A DNA stretch of 64,000 nucleotides from contig NZ_JTAN02000015.1 in assembly GCF_000949135.2 (NCBI RefSeq), positions 1-64,000 of the forward strand, given 5' to 3'. This DNA comes from Burkholderia sp. USMB20 (GTDB lineage Bacteria; Pseudomonadota; Gammaproteobacteria; Burkholderiales; Burkholderiaceae). This document shows, one piece after another, positions 1 to 8,734 of the stretch. The notes beneath the pieces were generated by a model, which saw nothing but the letters and a program-made list of their open reading frames with translations, was not told the origin of the DNA and searched no databases. Positions within the stretch are counted from its first letter, which is position 1. Each line of letters begins with the position of its first letter. Made by a program: the position numbers and the translations under genes.

Positions 1-47
1 GCGAAGGGCTGCGCGTGCACGCGCAGCCGCGGCCTGCAGGATGTAGG

Positions 48-68
48 CGAGTCCCGTCCGCTCCGCCA
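48..68 (+). repeat. 3' end of a tRNA-Asp gene, probable attachment-site remnant
   Basis: The 21 bases match the 3' part of bacterial tRNA-Asp(GTC): the 3' half of the T-arm, then the acceptor strand CCGCTCCG and CCA. The bases before them do not form the rest of a tRNA: there is no D-arm, no anticodon arm and no matching GGAGCGG 5' acceptor strand. A complete terminator follows at 79. Integrases that target tRNA genes leave exactly this kind of 3' fragment at the far end of an integrated element. The intact tRNA gene would then lie to the left, outside the window. The tRNA match is from memory of the family and was not searched. Confidence 0.6.
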
Positions 69-78
69 GAAAATGAAG

Positions 79-103
79 AAGCCCGCCTCGTGCGGGCTTT
101 TTC
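79..103 (+). terminator. Rho-independent terminator of the tRNA locus
   Basis: The stem GCCCGC (81-86) pairs with GCGGGC (92-97), flanked by AA and followed by five T. It lies 10 bases after the tRNA-Asp 3' remnant, so it is the natural terminator of the original tRNA transcript. Confidence 0.8.
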
Positions 104-205
104 ATTTGCATCGTCGATCGCGCCCGTGCGTTGCGCACCTGCTTTTCTCCCGTGCCACCCCGTATGTTGTAATATCGGACGTTTTGTCCAATTTTCCCGT
201 CACGC

Positions 206-2140
206 ATGCTCGATTTCTTCCGTAATCACCAGCGCCTGATGATGGCGCTCCTGCTCCTGATCGTGTTGCCGGGGCTGGGTTTCGTCGGGATCCAAGGTTT
301 CCGCGGCTTCTTCGACGACAGCGCGAACGTCGCGGCGATCAACGGGCACAAGATCACGCGGGTCGAATTCGACGGCGCGTTCCGTCAGCAGGTCGACCAG
401 GCGCGCCAGGCGCTCGGCGGGCAGTTCGACATCAAGGCGTTCGACACGCCCGAACATCGCAAGCAAGTACTCGACGGCCTGATCCAGCAACGCGTGCTGG
501 CCGACGAGACGCAACGCCTGCACCTGACCGCATCCGACAACGCCGTGCGCGATGCGCTGATGAGCGACCCGATGATCGCGTCGCTGAAGAAGCCCGACGG
601 TTCGATCGACGTCGAACGCTATGCGCAACTGCTGTCGTTCCAGGGGATGACGCCCGAGCAGTATCAGGAGCGCGTGCGCTACAGCCTCGCGCTGCAGCAG
701 ATTCCGGCGAGCATCATTGCGAGCGCGTTCACGCCGAAGGGCCCGGCGCAACGCCTGTCGGAGCTGGCCGCGCAGCAGCGCGAAGTGCAGGCGCTGGTGC
801 TGAAGACGAGCGACTACGCGGCGAAGGTGCAGCCGACCGACGCACAGCTCGCCGCGTACTACGACGCGCACAAGCAAAGCTTCGCGACGCCGGAAACCGC
901 GACGATCCAGTATCTCGTCTATTCGCCGGCCGCCGCTGCCGCGAGCGCGCAGCCGACCGAGGCGGACATCAAGAAGTTCTATGACGACAACCCGACGCAC
1001 TTCCGCTCGGAAGCGCAGGTGCGCGTGAGCCACATCTTCATCGCCGCGGCGAGCAGCGCGAGCGCGGCCGACAAGGCAGCCGCGAAGGCGAAGGCCGAGC
1101 AGTTGCTGGCGGACGTGAAGGCGCATCCGGACCAGTTCGCGCAGATCGCGCAGAAGAGCTCGCAGGATGCGCCGTCGGCAGCGAAGGGCGGCGATCTCGG
1201 CTTCATCACGCGCGGCTCGACGGCGGGCGGCAAGGCGTTCGACGATGCGGCGTTCGCGCTGAAGCAGGGCGACGTGAGCGGTGTCGTGCAATCGGATCTC
1301 GGCTTCCACATCCTGAAGGCGACGGAAGTGAAGCCGTCGGTGGTCAAGCCGTTCGCGGACGTGAAGGACCAGATCGCAATCGACCTGAAGCAGCAGTACG
1401 CAGCGAAGGCATTCACGGACAACGCGGAAGGCTTCACGTCGACCGTGTATGAAAAGGCGAAGACGCTGCAGCCGGCCGCCGACAAGTACAAGCTGACGAT
1501 CCAGACGGCCACCGTCACGCCGACGCCGAATCCGCAACTGCCGCCGACGAGCCCGCTGAACAATCCGAAGTTCCTCGCTGCCGTGTTCGCGAACGATTCG
1601 GTGAAGAGCCAGAACAACACGCAGGCGATCGACGTGGGCAACAACACGCTGATCTCGGCGCGCGTGACCGACTACAAGCCGGCTGCCGTGCCCGCGCTCG
1701 ACGCGATCAAGGACGTCGTGCGTCAGAAGGTCGTTGCCGAGCAGGCTGCGGAACTCGCGAAGAAGGACGGTGCGGCGAAGCTGGCCGAGCTGCAGAAGTC
1801 GAAGTCGGCCGACGGCTTCGCGGCCGCGCAGAAGGTGTCGCGCACGCAGTCGCAGGGCCTGACGCCGGCCGCGCTGAGCGCCATCTACAAGGTCGATGCG
1901 AAGACGCTGCCGGCGTATGTCGGTGTCGACCTCGGTGCGGACGGCTATGCGATCTATCGCGTGAACACGGTGATCGCGGGTACGGCCGTCGATCCGCAGC
2001 AGCTCGCGGCCGCGCAGCAGCAGATGGCGCAGGTCGAAGCGCAAAGCGAAGGTGAAGCATATCTCGCCGCGCTGCGCGACCGCTCGAAGGTGAAGGTGTA
2101 CGGCACCACGCAGAGCCAGTCGCAGGACGGCGGCAACTAA
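206..2140 (+). CDS. ppiD: Periplasmic chaperone/peptidyl-prolyl isomerase PpiD (SurA-N and parvulin domains)
   Basis: This 644-residue protein is close to the length of E. coli PpiD (623). It has one N-terminal membrane anchor (about residues 10-33), a SurA-N-type chaperone region (about 36-180), a parvulin domain (about 235-365, with motifs VSHIFIAA and GDLGFITRG) and a long C-terminal tail. PpiD is anchored in the inner membrane at the Sec translocon and helps newly exported proteins fold in the periplasm. The ATG at 206 starts directly with MLDFFRNHQR, the usual start of this family. It follows a tRNA locus and ends before a strong terminator, so it is probably monocistronic. Confidence 0.93.
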   Translation: MLDFFRNHQRLMMALLLLIVLPGLGFVGIQGFRGFFDDSANVAAINGHKITRVEFDGAFRQQVDQARQALGGQFDIKAFDTPEHRKQVLDGLIQQRVLADETQRLHLTASDNAVRDALMSDPMIASLKKPDGSIDVERYAQLLSFQGMTPEQYQERVRYSLALQQIPASIIASAFTPKGPAQRLSELAAQQREVQALVLKTSDYAAKVQPTDAQLAAYYDAHKQSFATPETATIQYLVYSPAAAAASAQPTEADIKKFYDDNPTHFRSEAQVRVSHIFIAAASSASAADKAAAKAKAEQLLADVKAHPDQFAQIAQKSSQDAPSAAKGGDLGFITRGSTAGGKAFDDAAFALKQGDVSGVVQSDLGFHILKATEVKPSVVKPFADVKDQIAIDLKQQYAAKAFTDNAEGFTSTVYEKAKTLQPAADKYKLTIQTATVTPTPNPQLPPTSPLNNPKFLAAVFANDSVKSQNNTQAIDVGNNTLISARVTDYKPAAVPALDAIKDVVRQKVVAEQAAELAKKDGAAKLAELQKSKSADGFAAAQKVSRTQSQGLTPAALSAIYKVDAKTLPAYVGVDLGADGYAIYRVNTVIAGTAVDPQQLAAAQQQMAQVEAQSEGEAYLAALRDRSKVKVYGTTQSQSQDGGN

Positions 2141-2199
2141 GCCACGACCCAGCGCCAACCAAGCGAAGCGCCGTTCACGGTTTCGCATGCAGCAACAGA

Positions 2200-2225
2200 A
2201 AGCCCCGCTTCGAGCGGGGCTTTTT
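2200..2225 (+). terminator. Terminator of ppiD
   Basis: AAGCCCCGC (2200-2208) pairs with GCGGGGCTT (2214-2222) across a 5-base loop and is followed by a T run. It lies between the convergent ends of ppiD and tesA. The A/T flanks make it usable from both sides. Confidence 0.8.
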
Positions 2226-2252
2226 GCTTTCCGGTGGTGGCGAGTCGCGAGG

Positions 2253-2927
2253 TCAGCCGCGCGGCTTGCCGAGCAGCGGTTTCAACGCCGGCCAGACGTT
2301 GTCGAGCAGGATGCCCTGCGCCTGCTGCGCAGGATGCATCTGGTCCGGCTGGAACATCTCGGGCTTGTTCTCGATGCCGGCCAGCAGGAACGGCACGAGC
2401 GGTACGCCGAGTTCCTTCGACAGGCGCGTATAGACCGCATGGAACTTCTGCGTGTAGTCGGGCCCGTAGTTGGGCGGCACGTACATGCCGACCAGCACGA
2501 CCTTCGCGCGCGCCTGCCGCGCATCGGCGATGATGTCGCGCAGGTTCTGCTCGGTCGTCGCGAGCGGCACGCCGCGCAGCGCATCGTTCGAGCCGAGCTC
2601 GACGACCACGATCGACGGCTTGAGCCGTTGCAGCACCGCGGGCAGTCGTGCGCGGCCGCCGCTCGTGGTGTCGCCGCTGACGCTTGCATTCGCGACGCTA
2701 TAATCGATTCGCTCGGTCGCGAGCCGTTGCCGCAGCAGCGCAACCCAGCCGGTGTCGCGCGGCAGCCCGTATTCGGCCGACAGGCTGTCGCCGAGCACGA
2801 CGAGCGCGGGCTGGCCCGAGGTCGGGGCCGCCGCCGTCGCGGCGCGTGCGGGCATGCTTGTTGCGGCCAGGGTTCCCAGCAGTGCGGCGAGTGCCGCGCG
2901 CCTTTTCCAGCGGAATGTCGTGTCCAT
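2253..2927 (-). CDS. tesA: Arylesterase/thioesterase I, secreted SGNH hydrolase (TesA family)
   Basis: The start at 2927 gives 224 residues: a signal peptide (about 1-30, cleavage near MPARA-A) and an SGNH esterase fold. Block I GDSLS holds the nucleophilic Ser, block III is GSND, and block V DQMHP holds the catalytic Asp and His. TesA-type enzymes hydrolyse acyl-CoA and small esters in the periplasm. An upstream in-frame extension to 3287 was rejected because the signal peptide must be at the N-terminus and the extension is antisense to ybbA. The start codon overlaps that of divergent ybbA by two bases. E. coli has the same divergent tesA/ybbA neighbours. Confidence 0.9.
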   Translation of the reverse strand: MDTTFRWKRRAALAALLGTLAATSMPARAATAAAPTSGQPALVVLGDSLSAEYGLPRDTGWVALLRQRLATERIDYSVANASVSGDTTSGGRARLPAVLQRLKPSIVVVELGSNDALRGVPLATTEQNLRDIIADARQARAKVVLVGMYVPPNYGPDYTQKFHAVYTRLSKELGVPLVPFLLAGIENKPEMFQPDQMHPAQQAQGILLDNVWPALKPLLGKPRG

Positions 2928-3627
2928 GTTCAAGATTACCGATCCGATCATCGAAGTCCATGACGTGTGCAAGCGGGTTGCCGATGCAACGGGCGAGTTG
3001 ACGATCCTCGACGGCATCACGCTCGCCGTGCGGCCCGGCAGCAGCCTCGCGATCGTCGGCGCATCGGGGTCGGGCAAATCGACGCTGCTCGGCCTGCTTG
3101 CCGGGTTGGACAGCGCGACGAGCGGCACGGTTCGCCTGCTCGGCCGCGCGCTCGACCAGCTCGACGAGGACGAGCGTGCCGCGCTGCGCAACGGCGCGGT
3201 CGGGTTCGTGTTCCAGTCGTTCCAGTTGATGCCGCACCTGACGGCGCTCGAGAACGTGATGCTGCCGCTCGAACTGCAGGGCGGCATCAGTGCGCGCGAC
3301 GCGGCCGATCGTGCCCGCGCGCTGCTCGTGCAGGTCGGTCTCGGCGAGCGTACCGCGCATTATCCGAAACTGCTGTCGGGCGGCGAGCAGCAGCGCGTCG
3401 CGCTCGCGCGCGCATTCGTCACGCATCCGGCGATCCTGTTTGCCGACGAACCGACCGGCAGCCTCGATGCGGCCACGGGCCACGCGGTCATCGACCTGAT
3501 GTTCGAGCTGAATCGCACGCACGGCGCGACGCTCGTGCTCGTCACGCACGATCCCGAGCTCGCGCGGCGCTGCGCGACGATGGTTACCATCGACGCCGGA
3601 CGCATCGTCGCGCCGCACGCGGCATAG
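2926..3627 (+). CDS. ybbA: ABC transporter ATP-binding protein, YbbA/LolD type
   Basis: The 233-residue ATPase has Walker A GASGSGKST (about 45-53), a Q-loop in VFQSFQLMPH, signature LSGGEQQRVALARA, Walker B ILFADEPTG and the H-loop HD near the C-terminus. This is the LolD/MacB/FtsE-like subclass, which usually pairs with a large permease (YbbP in E. coli). No permease gene follows here: the next gene, pgi, is convergent, so the partner must be encoded elsewhere or be absent. ATG 2926 is chosen because it aligns with the family N-terminus. A GTG two codons upstream (2920) is an alternative. Any promoter must lie inside tesA. Confidence 0.88.
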   Translation: MFKITDPIIEVHDVCKRVADATGELTILDGITLAVRPGSSLAIVGASGSGKSTLLGLLAGLDSATSGTVRLLGRALDQLDEDERAALRNGAVGFVFQSFQLMPHLTALENVMLPLELQGGISARDAADRARALLVQVGLGERTAHYPKLLSGGEQQRVALARAFVTHPAILFADEPTGSLDAATGHAVIDLMFELNRTHGATLVLVTHDPELARRCATMVTIDAGRIVAPHAA

Positions 3628-3708
3628 CGCGGGACCGAATTTTTGCCGGCCGAGCCAGGTGCCAGGTGGATCGCCCGGTGCGGCCGGCATGCGTGCGACG
3701 CCGTCGCG

Positions 3709-5331
3709 TCAGCGCTCGAGCGCTGCCCGCGCGCGCTCGATCAGCGCGGTCGTCGACGAATCGTGCTTCGCCGGATCGACCGAGTCGGCCGACAGGTCGG
3801 CTTCGACGACCTTGCCGAGAATCTTGCCGAGCTCCACGCCCCACTGGTCGAACGGATTGATGTCCCACACCGTCGCCTGCACCAGCACCTTGTGCTCGTA
3901 GAGCGCGATCAGCGCGCCGAGCGTGCGCGGCGTCAGCGCGTCCACCAGCAGCGTCGTCGTCGGACGGTTGCCGGGGAACGTCAGGTGCGGCGCGAGCGCT
4001 TCCTTGCCGGGGCCCGCGACCTGGCGCGCTTCGTCGAGCGTGCGGCCGAGCATCAGTGCTTCACTTTGCGCGAAGCAGTTCGCGAGCAGCTTCGGATGAT
4101 GGCTCGCGAGCGGATGCTCGGGCGTCAGCACCGCGATGAAGTCGATCGGCACGATCGTCGGGCCCTGGTGCAGCATCTGGAAGAACGCGTGCTGGCCGTT
4201 GGTGCCCGGCTCGCCCCACGTGACGGCCGACGTCGGGTAATCGACGAACGTGCCGTCGAGACGCGCGGACTTGCCGTTGCTTTCCATCTCGAGCTGCTGG
4301 AGATACGACGGCAGGTAGTGCAGCGCTTCCGAATACGGCGCGACGAGGTAGCTCTGCGAGCCGAAGAAGTTGCGATACCAGATGCCGATCAGGCCGAGCA
4401 GCACCGGCAGGTTGCGCTCGAGCGGCGCTTCGCGGAAATGGCGATCCATGTCGTTCGCGCCGGCGAGCAGTTCGTCGAACTGCTCGGGCCCGACCGCGAT
4501 CATGATCGACAGGCCGACCGCCGACCACAGCGAATAGCGGCCACCGACCCAGTCCCACATTTCGAACACGTTGTCCGCGGCGATGCCGAACTTCACGACT
4601 TCGGCCGGGTTCGCCGACACGCCGACGAAGTGCTTCGCGAGCGCGTCCTCGGGGCAGCCGCGCGCGACGAACCAGTCGCGCAGCGAGCGTGCGTTCGTCA
4701 TCGTCTCGAGCGTCGTGAAGGTCTTCGACACGATGATCGCGAGCGTTTCTTCCGGGTCGACCTGTTCGAGCACGCGCGCGAGATCGGCGCCGTCGACGTT
4801 CGACACGAAGTGCGTCGAGATGTCGGGCGTCGCGACATGGTGCAGCGCGTGCACGACCATCTTCGGCCCGAGATCCGAGCCGCCGATGCCGATGTTGATC
4901 ACGTGGCGGATGCGCTTGCCGGTATGGCCGGTCCACGCGCCGCTGCGCACGGCGCGCGCGAAGGTCGCCATCTTCGCGCGCTCGGCGCTGACCTGCGCAT
5001 GGAACGGCGCGTGCGGGTCCGTCGCGCGCAGCGCGGTGTGCAATGCGGCGCGGCCTTCGGTCGGGTTGACGATCTCGCCGGCGAACATCGCGTCGCGGCG
5101 CGCTTCGACGCCCGCTTCGCGGGCCAGCTGCACGAGCAGGCGCAGCGTGTCGTCGTTGATGCGGTTCTTCGAGAAGTCGGCCGCAAGGCCGCCGCCCGGG
5201 ACCGTGAAGCGTTCGGCGCGGGTCGGCGCGCGGTCGTTTTCCGGCGCGAACCAGTCGCGCAGCCGTGCATGGCGGATTTGTTCGAAGTGGGATTGAAGGG
5301 CAGTCCAGGCGGGGAGCGAATTCAGCGTCAT
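3709..5331 (-). CDS. pgi: Glucose-6-phosphate isomerase
   Basis: Pgi interconverts glucose 6-phosphate and fructose 6-phosphate in glycolysis and gluconeogenesis. The full-length 540-residue cytoplasmic enzyme shows the sugar-phosphate binding motif [11 protein letters not shown], the SKTFTT segment, [21 protein letters not shown] and the C-terminal signature with [10 protein letters not shown]. The family is usually near 540-550 residues. It stands alone on this strand, convergent with ybbA. Confidence 0.96.
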   Translation of the reverse strand: MTLNSLPAWTALQSHFEQIRHARLRDWFAPENDRAPTRAERFTVPGGGLAADFSKNRINDDTLRLLVQLAREAGVEARRDAMFAGEIVNPTEGRAALHTALRATDPHAPFHAQVSAERAKMATFARAVRSGAWTGHTGKRIRHVINIGIGGSDLGPKMVVHALHHVATPDISTHFVSNVDGADLARVLEQVDPEETLAIIVSKTFTTLETMTNARSLRDWFVARGCPEDALAKHFVGVSANPAEVVKFGIAADNVFEMWDWVGGRYSLWSAVGLSIMIAVGPEQFDELLAGANDMDRHFREAPLERNLPVLLGLIGIWYRNFFGSQSYLVAPYSEALHYLPSYLQQLEMESNGKSARLDGTFVDYPTSAVTWGEPGTNGQHAFFQMLHQGPTIVPIDFIAVLTPEHPLASHHPKLLANCFAQSEALMLGRTLDEARQVAGPGKEALAPHLTFPGNRPTTTLLVDALTPRTLGALIALYEHKVLVQATVWDINPFDQWGVELGKILGKVVEADLSADSVDPAKHDSSTTALIERARAALER

Positions 5332-5443
5332 GGCGGTTCGAGTGAAGCGTGAATCGGGAGGAATGCCGCGCCGGCGCCTCGGGATCGGAAGGCCGGCGGA
5401 CGAGCGGGCCCGCCGTGCGGCGGGGGCACTCAGTATAGCGGCG

Positions 5444-6877
5444 TTACATGTCGGCGCGCGGCGACGGGTAAAAAAGGCGATTGATCAGCGTGCGCACCAT
5501 CGGCGCGAGTTCGCCCGCGGTGAGGCCGGCCGGCCCGGTGCCGTGCGCGGTCAGCGTATCGGCCGCGAGGCCGTGCAGGTAGACGCCCGCGAGTGCGGCC
5601 TCGTAGGGCGCGACGCGCTGCGCGAGCAACGCGCCGATCAGGCCGCCGAGCACGTCACCGGTGCCGCCGGTGGCGAGTGCCGCATTGCCGGTCGGGTTGA
5701 TCGTCAGGCGGCCGTCGGGCGCGGCGATCACCGTGCCCGAACCCTTCAGTACGACGATGCTCGCGTAGCGCGTGGCGAGCGCCTGGGCCGCGGCCAGTCG
5801 ATCGTGCTGCACCGACGCCGTGTCGCTGCCGAGCAGCCGCGCTGCCTCGAGCGGATGCGGTGTCAGCACGCACGCATTGCCGCGTGTGCCGCGGGCGGCC
5901 ACGGCGGCCGCGAGGTCGGCGTGCGTCGCGACGAGGTTCAGCGCGTCGGCGTCGAGCAGCGTCACGGCATCGTGCGCGAGCACGTCGCGCACGAGGGTGG
6001 CTGCGGCCTCGCGCGTGCCGAGGCCGCAGCCTGCTGCGATCGCGGACATCGCGTCGAGGTCGAGGCCGTCCGCGGGATGCAGCATCAGTTCGGGAAACGG
6101 CGGGTCGTACGGCGGCGCGCCGGCGCCGAGAAAACCGACATGCACCTTGCCGGCGCCCGCGAACAGCGCGGCGCGCGCGGCGAGGATCGGCGCGCCGCAC
6201 ATGCCCGTGTCGCCGCCGAGCACCGCGAGGCTGCCGAACGTGCCCTTGTGCGACGCGAACGCGCGGGCGGGCAATGCGGCGGCGAATCGTGCCGGTGCAT
6301 TCAGCACGATGGCCGGCGCGGCGGGTGGGGCGACGTCGAGCGACGCGATGTCGATCTGGCCGGCGAGGTCGCGGCCGTCGCCGGTATAAAGCCCCGGCTT
6401 CGCGCCGATGAAGGTGAGCGTGTGGGTCGCGGCGACCGCGACGCCCGCGCCGACGATCCGGCCCGTGTCGCTGTCCAGTCCGCTCGGCACGTCGAGCGCG
6501 AGCACGCGGCCGCCGCTTCGGGCATGCGCGGCGATGCGCGCGGCCTGGGTGGCGAACGGACCGTCGAGCGCGCGACCGAGGCCGATGCCGAACAGTCCGT
6601 CGACGACCCAGGCGTAATCGTCGAGCGAGGCGGGCGGTTCGGTCGACAGCGGCACGCCGGCCGCGCGCGCGAGGCCGAGCGCCCATTGCGCATCGTCCGG
6701 CTTGACCGGCACGGGCATCCAGGCCTGCGTCGCGACACCGAGCTGCTGCAGCTGCGCGGCGGCCACCAGCGCGTCGCCGCCGTTGTTGCCGGGGCCGACC
6801 GCGAACCAGACCGGGCGATCGTCGCCGGCGACCCGTTCGGACAGCCAGCGCGCGGCGGCGGCGCCCGCGCGGCCCAT
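5444..6877 (-). CDS. nnr: Bifunctional NAD(P)H-hydrate epimerase/dehydratase, N-terminally truncated by a foreign insert
   Basis: The protein repairs hydrated NAD(P)H. The N-terminal YjeF epimerase domain shows [10 protein letters not shown] and LDVPSGLD; the C-terminal ADP-dependent dehydratase domain shows [24 protein letters not shown] and [17 protein letters not shown]. In this frame the first ATG is 6877 ([10 protein letters not shown]), which leaves out about 30-40 residues found in the family. The same frame upstream reads RAAEAAASAELPPHTL, a good family match, but reaches no ATG, GTG or TTG before a stop near 7039. A plausible original start (ATG 7040, MTNTRPLP) lies in another frame and runs into a malic-enzyme-like stretch. 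The product may be inactive or poorly made. Confidence 0.8.
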   Translation of the reverse strand: MGRAGAAAARWLSERVAGDDRPVWFAVGPGNNGGDALVAAAQLQQLGVATQAWMPVPVKPDDAQWALGLARAAGVPLSTEPPASLDDYAWVVDGLFGIGLGRALDGPFATQAARIAAHARSGGRVLALDVPSGLDSDTGRIVGAGVAVAATHTLTFIGAKPGLYTGDGRDLAGQIDIASLDVAPPAAPAIVLNAPARFAAALPARAFASHKGTFGSLAVLGGDTGMCGAPILAARAALFAGAGKVHVGFLGAGAPPYDPPFPELMLHPADGLDLDAMSAIAAGCGLGTREAAATLVRDVLAHDAVTLLDADALNLVATHADLAAAVAARGTRGNACVLTPHPLEAARLLGSDTASVQHDRLAAAQALATRYASIVVLKGSGTVIAAPDGRLTINPTGNAALATGGTGDVLGGLIGALLAQRVAPYEAALAGVYLHGLAADTLTAHGTGPAGLTAGELAPMVRTLINRLFYPSPRADM

Positions 6878-6926
6878 CAGCGTGTGCGGCGGCAGTTCGG
6901 CGCTCGCGGCGGCCTCGGCCGCGCGG

Positions 6927-7010
6927 GATCGCGAGCGTATCGCGCATCTTCTGCGCCGAAGGCGCGTTGCTCGTGCCGAAGTTGGAATGCGACAGCAGCG
7001 CGAGCGGGAC
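6927..7010 (-). pseudogene. Fragment resembling the phosphotransacetylase-like domain of malic enzyme (maeB), embedded in the 5' end of nnr
   Basis: In the frame starting at ATG 7040, about 28 codons read as a family-typical piece of the C-terminal PTA-like domain of NADP-dependent malic enzyme, including LALLSHSNFGTSN followed by APSAQKMRDTLAI. It begins about 10 codons after MTNTRPLP and ends where the sequence returns to nnr, in a different frame. No other part of malic enzyme is nearby. The motif was recognised from memory and not searched, but a chance match of this length is unlikely. It looks like a short ectopic insertion or a chimeric junction. Confidence 0.65.
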
Positions 7011-7090
7011 GGAGTCGGGAAGCGGGCGGGTATTCGTCATCGCGGGGTCATGGCGGCGGGAGGAAGCGCCCCGGGACGGGCCCGCGGCGG

Positions 7091-8392
7091 TCAGGTCGTG
7101 AAGCGCGCGGCGCTGAGCGCGGCGAGCGTGTCGGCGGGCCACTGCTGCGTGTCGCCGGCCAGACAGTCCGTCACCACTTTAGCAGACCCGCACGCGAGGC
7201 CCCAACCGGCCGGCCCGTGACCGAAATTGACGAACACGCGCGGATGCGGGGTCGGACCGACGACCGGCAGGCCGTCCGGCGACAGCAGTTGCGTGCCTTG
7301 CCACGACAGCGCGGCGGAAATCTTCGCGGCGCCCGGCACCCAGTCGTGGACGGCCTGGCCGAGCAGCGCGAGCGCGGCTTCGGACAGCGGCTCGGGAAGC
7401 GGCTTCGCGGTGTCGGCGAGACTTTGCAGCACGGCGCCGCCGCCGATGCGCAGCCGCTGGTGGGTGCGCGTGATCGAGATCCGCTTGATCGAATCGACGA
7501 CGCTCAGGTGCGGCGCATGTTCTTCGTACGCGACCGGCGCGGTCAGCGTATGCGCGCGGACCGGGTGCAGCGGCAGCCGCCAGCCGAGCCGCTCCAGCAG
7601 CGGCAGGCTGCCGGCGCCGGCAGCGACCACGATCGCGTCGGCCGCCATCACGTCGACCTCGTGCGCCTTCTTCGCGTGCCGGCCGCCGGCCGGTGCGAGC
7701 TCGATCGCGGCGCGGCCGGTGTCGACGCGGATCGCCGCGACGTCCGCGCCGAAGCGGAACTGCACGCCGTGCTCGTCGAGCGTCTGCTTGACCAGTTTCG
7801 CGAACAGCGGGCAGTTTCCGGTGCGCTCGCTCTCGAGCAGCACGCCGCCGGCGAAGCCGGGCTCGGCCGGCACCGACGGCTCGAGCGCCGCGCATTCGTC
7901 GGCGGTGAGCACGCGGTACGGCTGGTCGAGCGCGCGCAGCAGGTCGAGCGCCGGCTGCAGCGCTTCCCAGTCGCGCGGGTCGCGCACGACGTGCAGGATC
8001 CCGGCTTTCTGCTCGAATTCGAGCTGGAAGCGCGCCTCGATGTCGGCGAGCGACTCGCGCGACGCGTCGATCAGCGGGCGCAGCCGTGCATACTGCGCGG
8101 TGAATGCATCGGGTTCGCGCAGCGCGGCGAGCTGCTTGACGAAGCGGCGCACGCCGCCGTTGAAGCCCGGCTTGTAGACGATGCCGGTGTCGCGCGGCTG
8201 GCGCTGGCGCATGAAGGTCGGGCCGAACCAGACGTCGAGCGGGCTCGGCAGCAGCGTGCCGCCGTCGCCGTAGGTCGCGCCCTGCGCGACGGTCGCGTGG
8301 CGTTCGACCACGCACACGCGATGGCCGGCCGCGCGCAGCTGGTAGGCGGTGGCGACGCCGCTGATTCCGCCGCCGATGACGATGACATCCAT
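7091..8392 (-). CDS. FAD-dependent oxidoreductase, D-amino-acid dehydrogenase (DadA) type
   Basis: The 433-residue protein is nearly the same length as E. coli DadA (432). The FAD-binding Rossmann motif IGGGISGVATAY is at residues 5-16, with the ERHATVAQGAT strand after it. The C-terminal FAD contact reads GHGPAGWGLACGS. The family oxidises D-amino acids to 2-oxo acids and passes electrons to the respiratory chain. ATG 8392 is chosen because the Rossmann fold starts right there; the longer in-frame extension is not family-like. It faces away from purL. It could act on another amino acid such as glycine or a proline analogue. The stop lies about 50 bases from the old nnr start. Confidence 0.82.
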   Translation of the reverse strand: MDVIVIGGGISGVATAYQLRAAGHRVCVVERHATVAQGATYGDGGTLLPSPLDVWFGPTFMRQRQPRDTGIVYKPGFNGGVRRFVKQLAALREPDAFTAQYARLRPLIDASRESLADIEARFQLEFEQKAGILHVVRDPRDWEALQPALDLLRALDQPYRVLTADECAALEPSVPAEPGFAGGVLLESERTGNCPLFAKLVKQTLDEHGVQFRFGADVAAIRVDTGRAAIELAPAGGRHAKKAHEVDVMAADAIVVAAGAGSLPLLERLGWRLPLHPVRAHTLTAPVAYEEHAPHLSVVDSIKRISITRTHQRLRIGGGAVLQSLADTAKPLPEPLSEAALALLGQAVHDWVPGAAKISAALSWQGTQLLSPDGLPVVGPTPHPRVFVNFGHGPAGWGLACGSAKVVTDCLAGDTQQWPADTLAALSAARFTT

Positions 8393-8734
8393 GGATTGCT
8401 TCGATGACGGGCGGCGCGCACGCCGCCCGGTGAGAATTCGCTGACGGGCCCCCGGCCCGGTGAACCGGGAATGATAGCGCCAAAATCGCGCGAACCGGTG
8501 CCACGCAACCCCATCCGATTCCGCCGTCTTGCGGTCGCAGGCCATCGCGGCCGCGCACGCCGGCCCGGCGGGCGGCCGGGCGCCGTGGATGCCGGTGCAC
8601 CGTCGCGGTGCGTGACGGGTGCCGATCAGGGTGCCGATCAGCCGGTCTGGGATGACCGACTTCCGGGTATAATTACGGCCTTCCTTTCGCCCCACGTCGC
8701 CACCTCGCGCGACTCATCGACGTCAGTCCAGCCC
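8393..8734. promoter_or_regulatory. Divergent dadA-type/purL intergenic region with a purL promoter and a 12-bp tandem repeat
   Basis: This 342-base gap separates two divergent genes. A perfect -10 box TATAAT lies at 8668-8673, 61 bases before the purL ATG, with only a weak -35 (around 8645-8651). Just upstream, GGGTGCCGATCA occurs twice in tandem (8617-8628 and 8629-8640). That is a suitable position for a regulator of purL, but no regulator can be named. No further gene is seen here. Confidence 0.5.

Noticed and set aside
15-239. 74-codon plus-strand frame at the window start
   Set aside because: It crosses the tRNA remnant, its terminator and the ppiD start and has no protein-like features.
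200-2188. A 662-codon open frame antisense to ppiD
   Set aside because: It is the mirror of ppiD and has no domain-like sequence.
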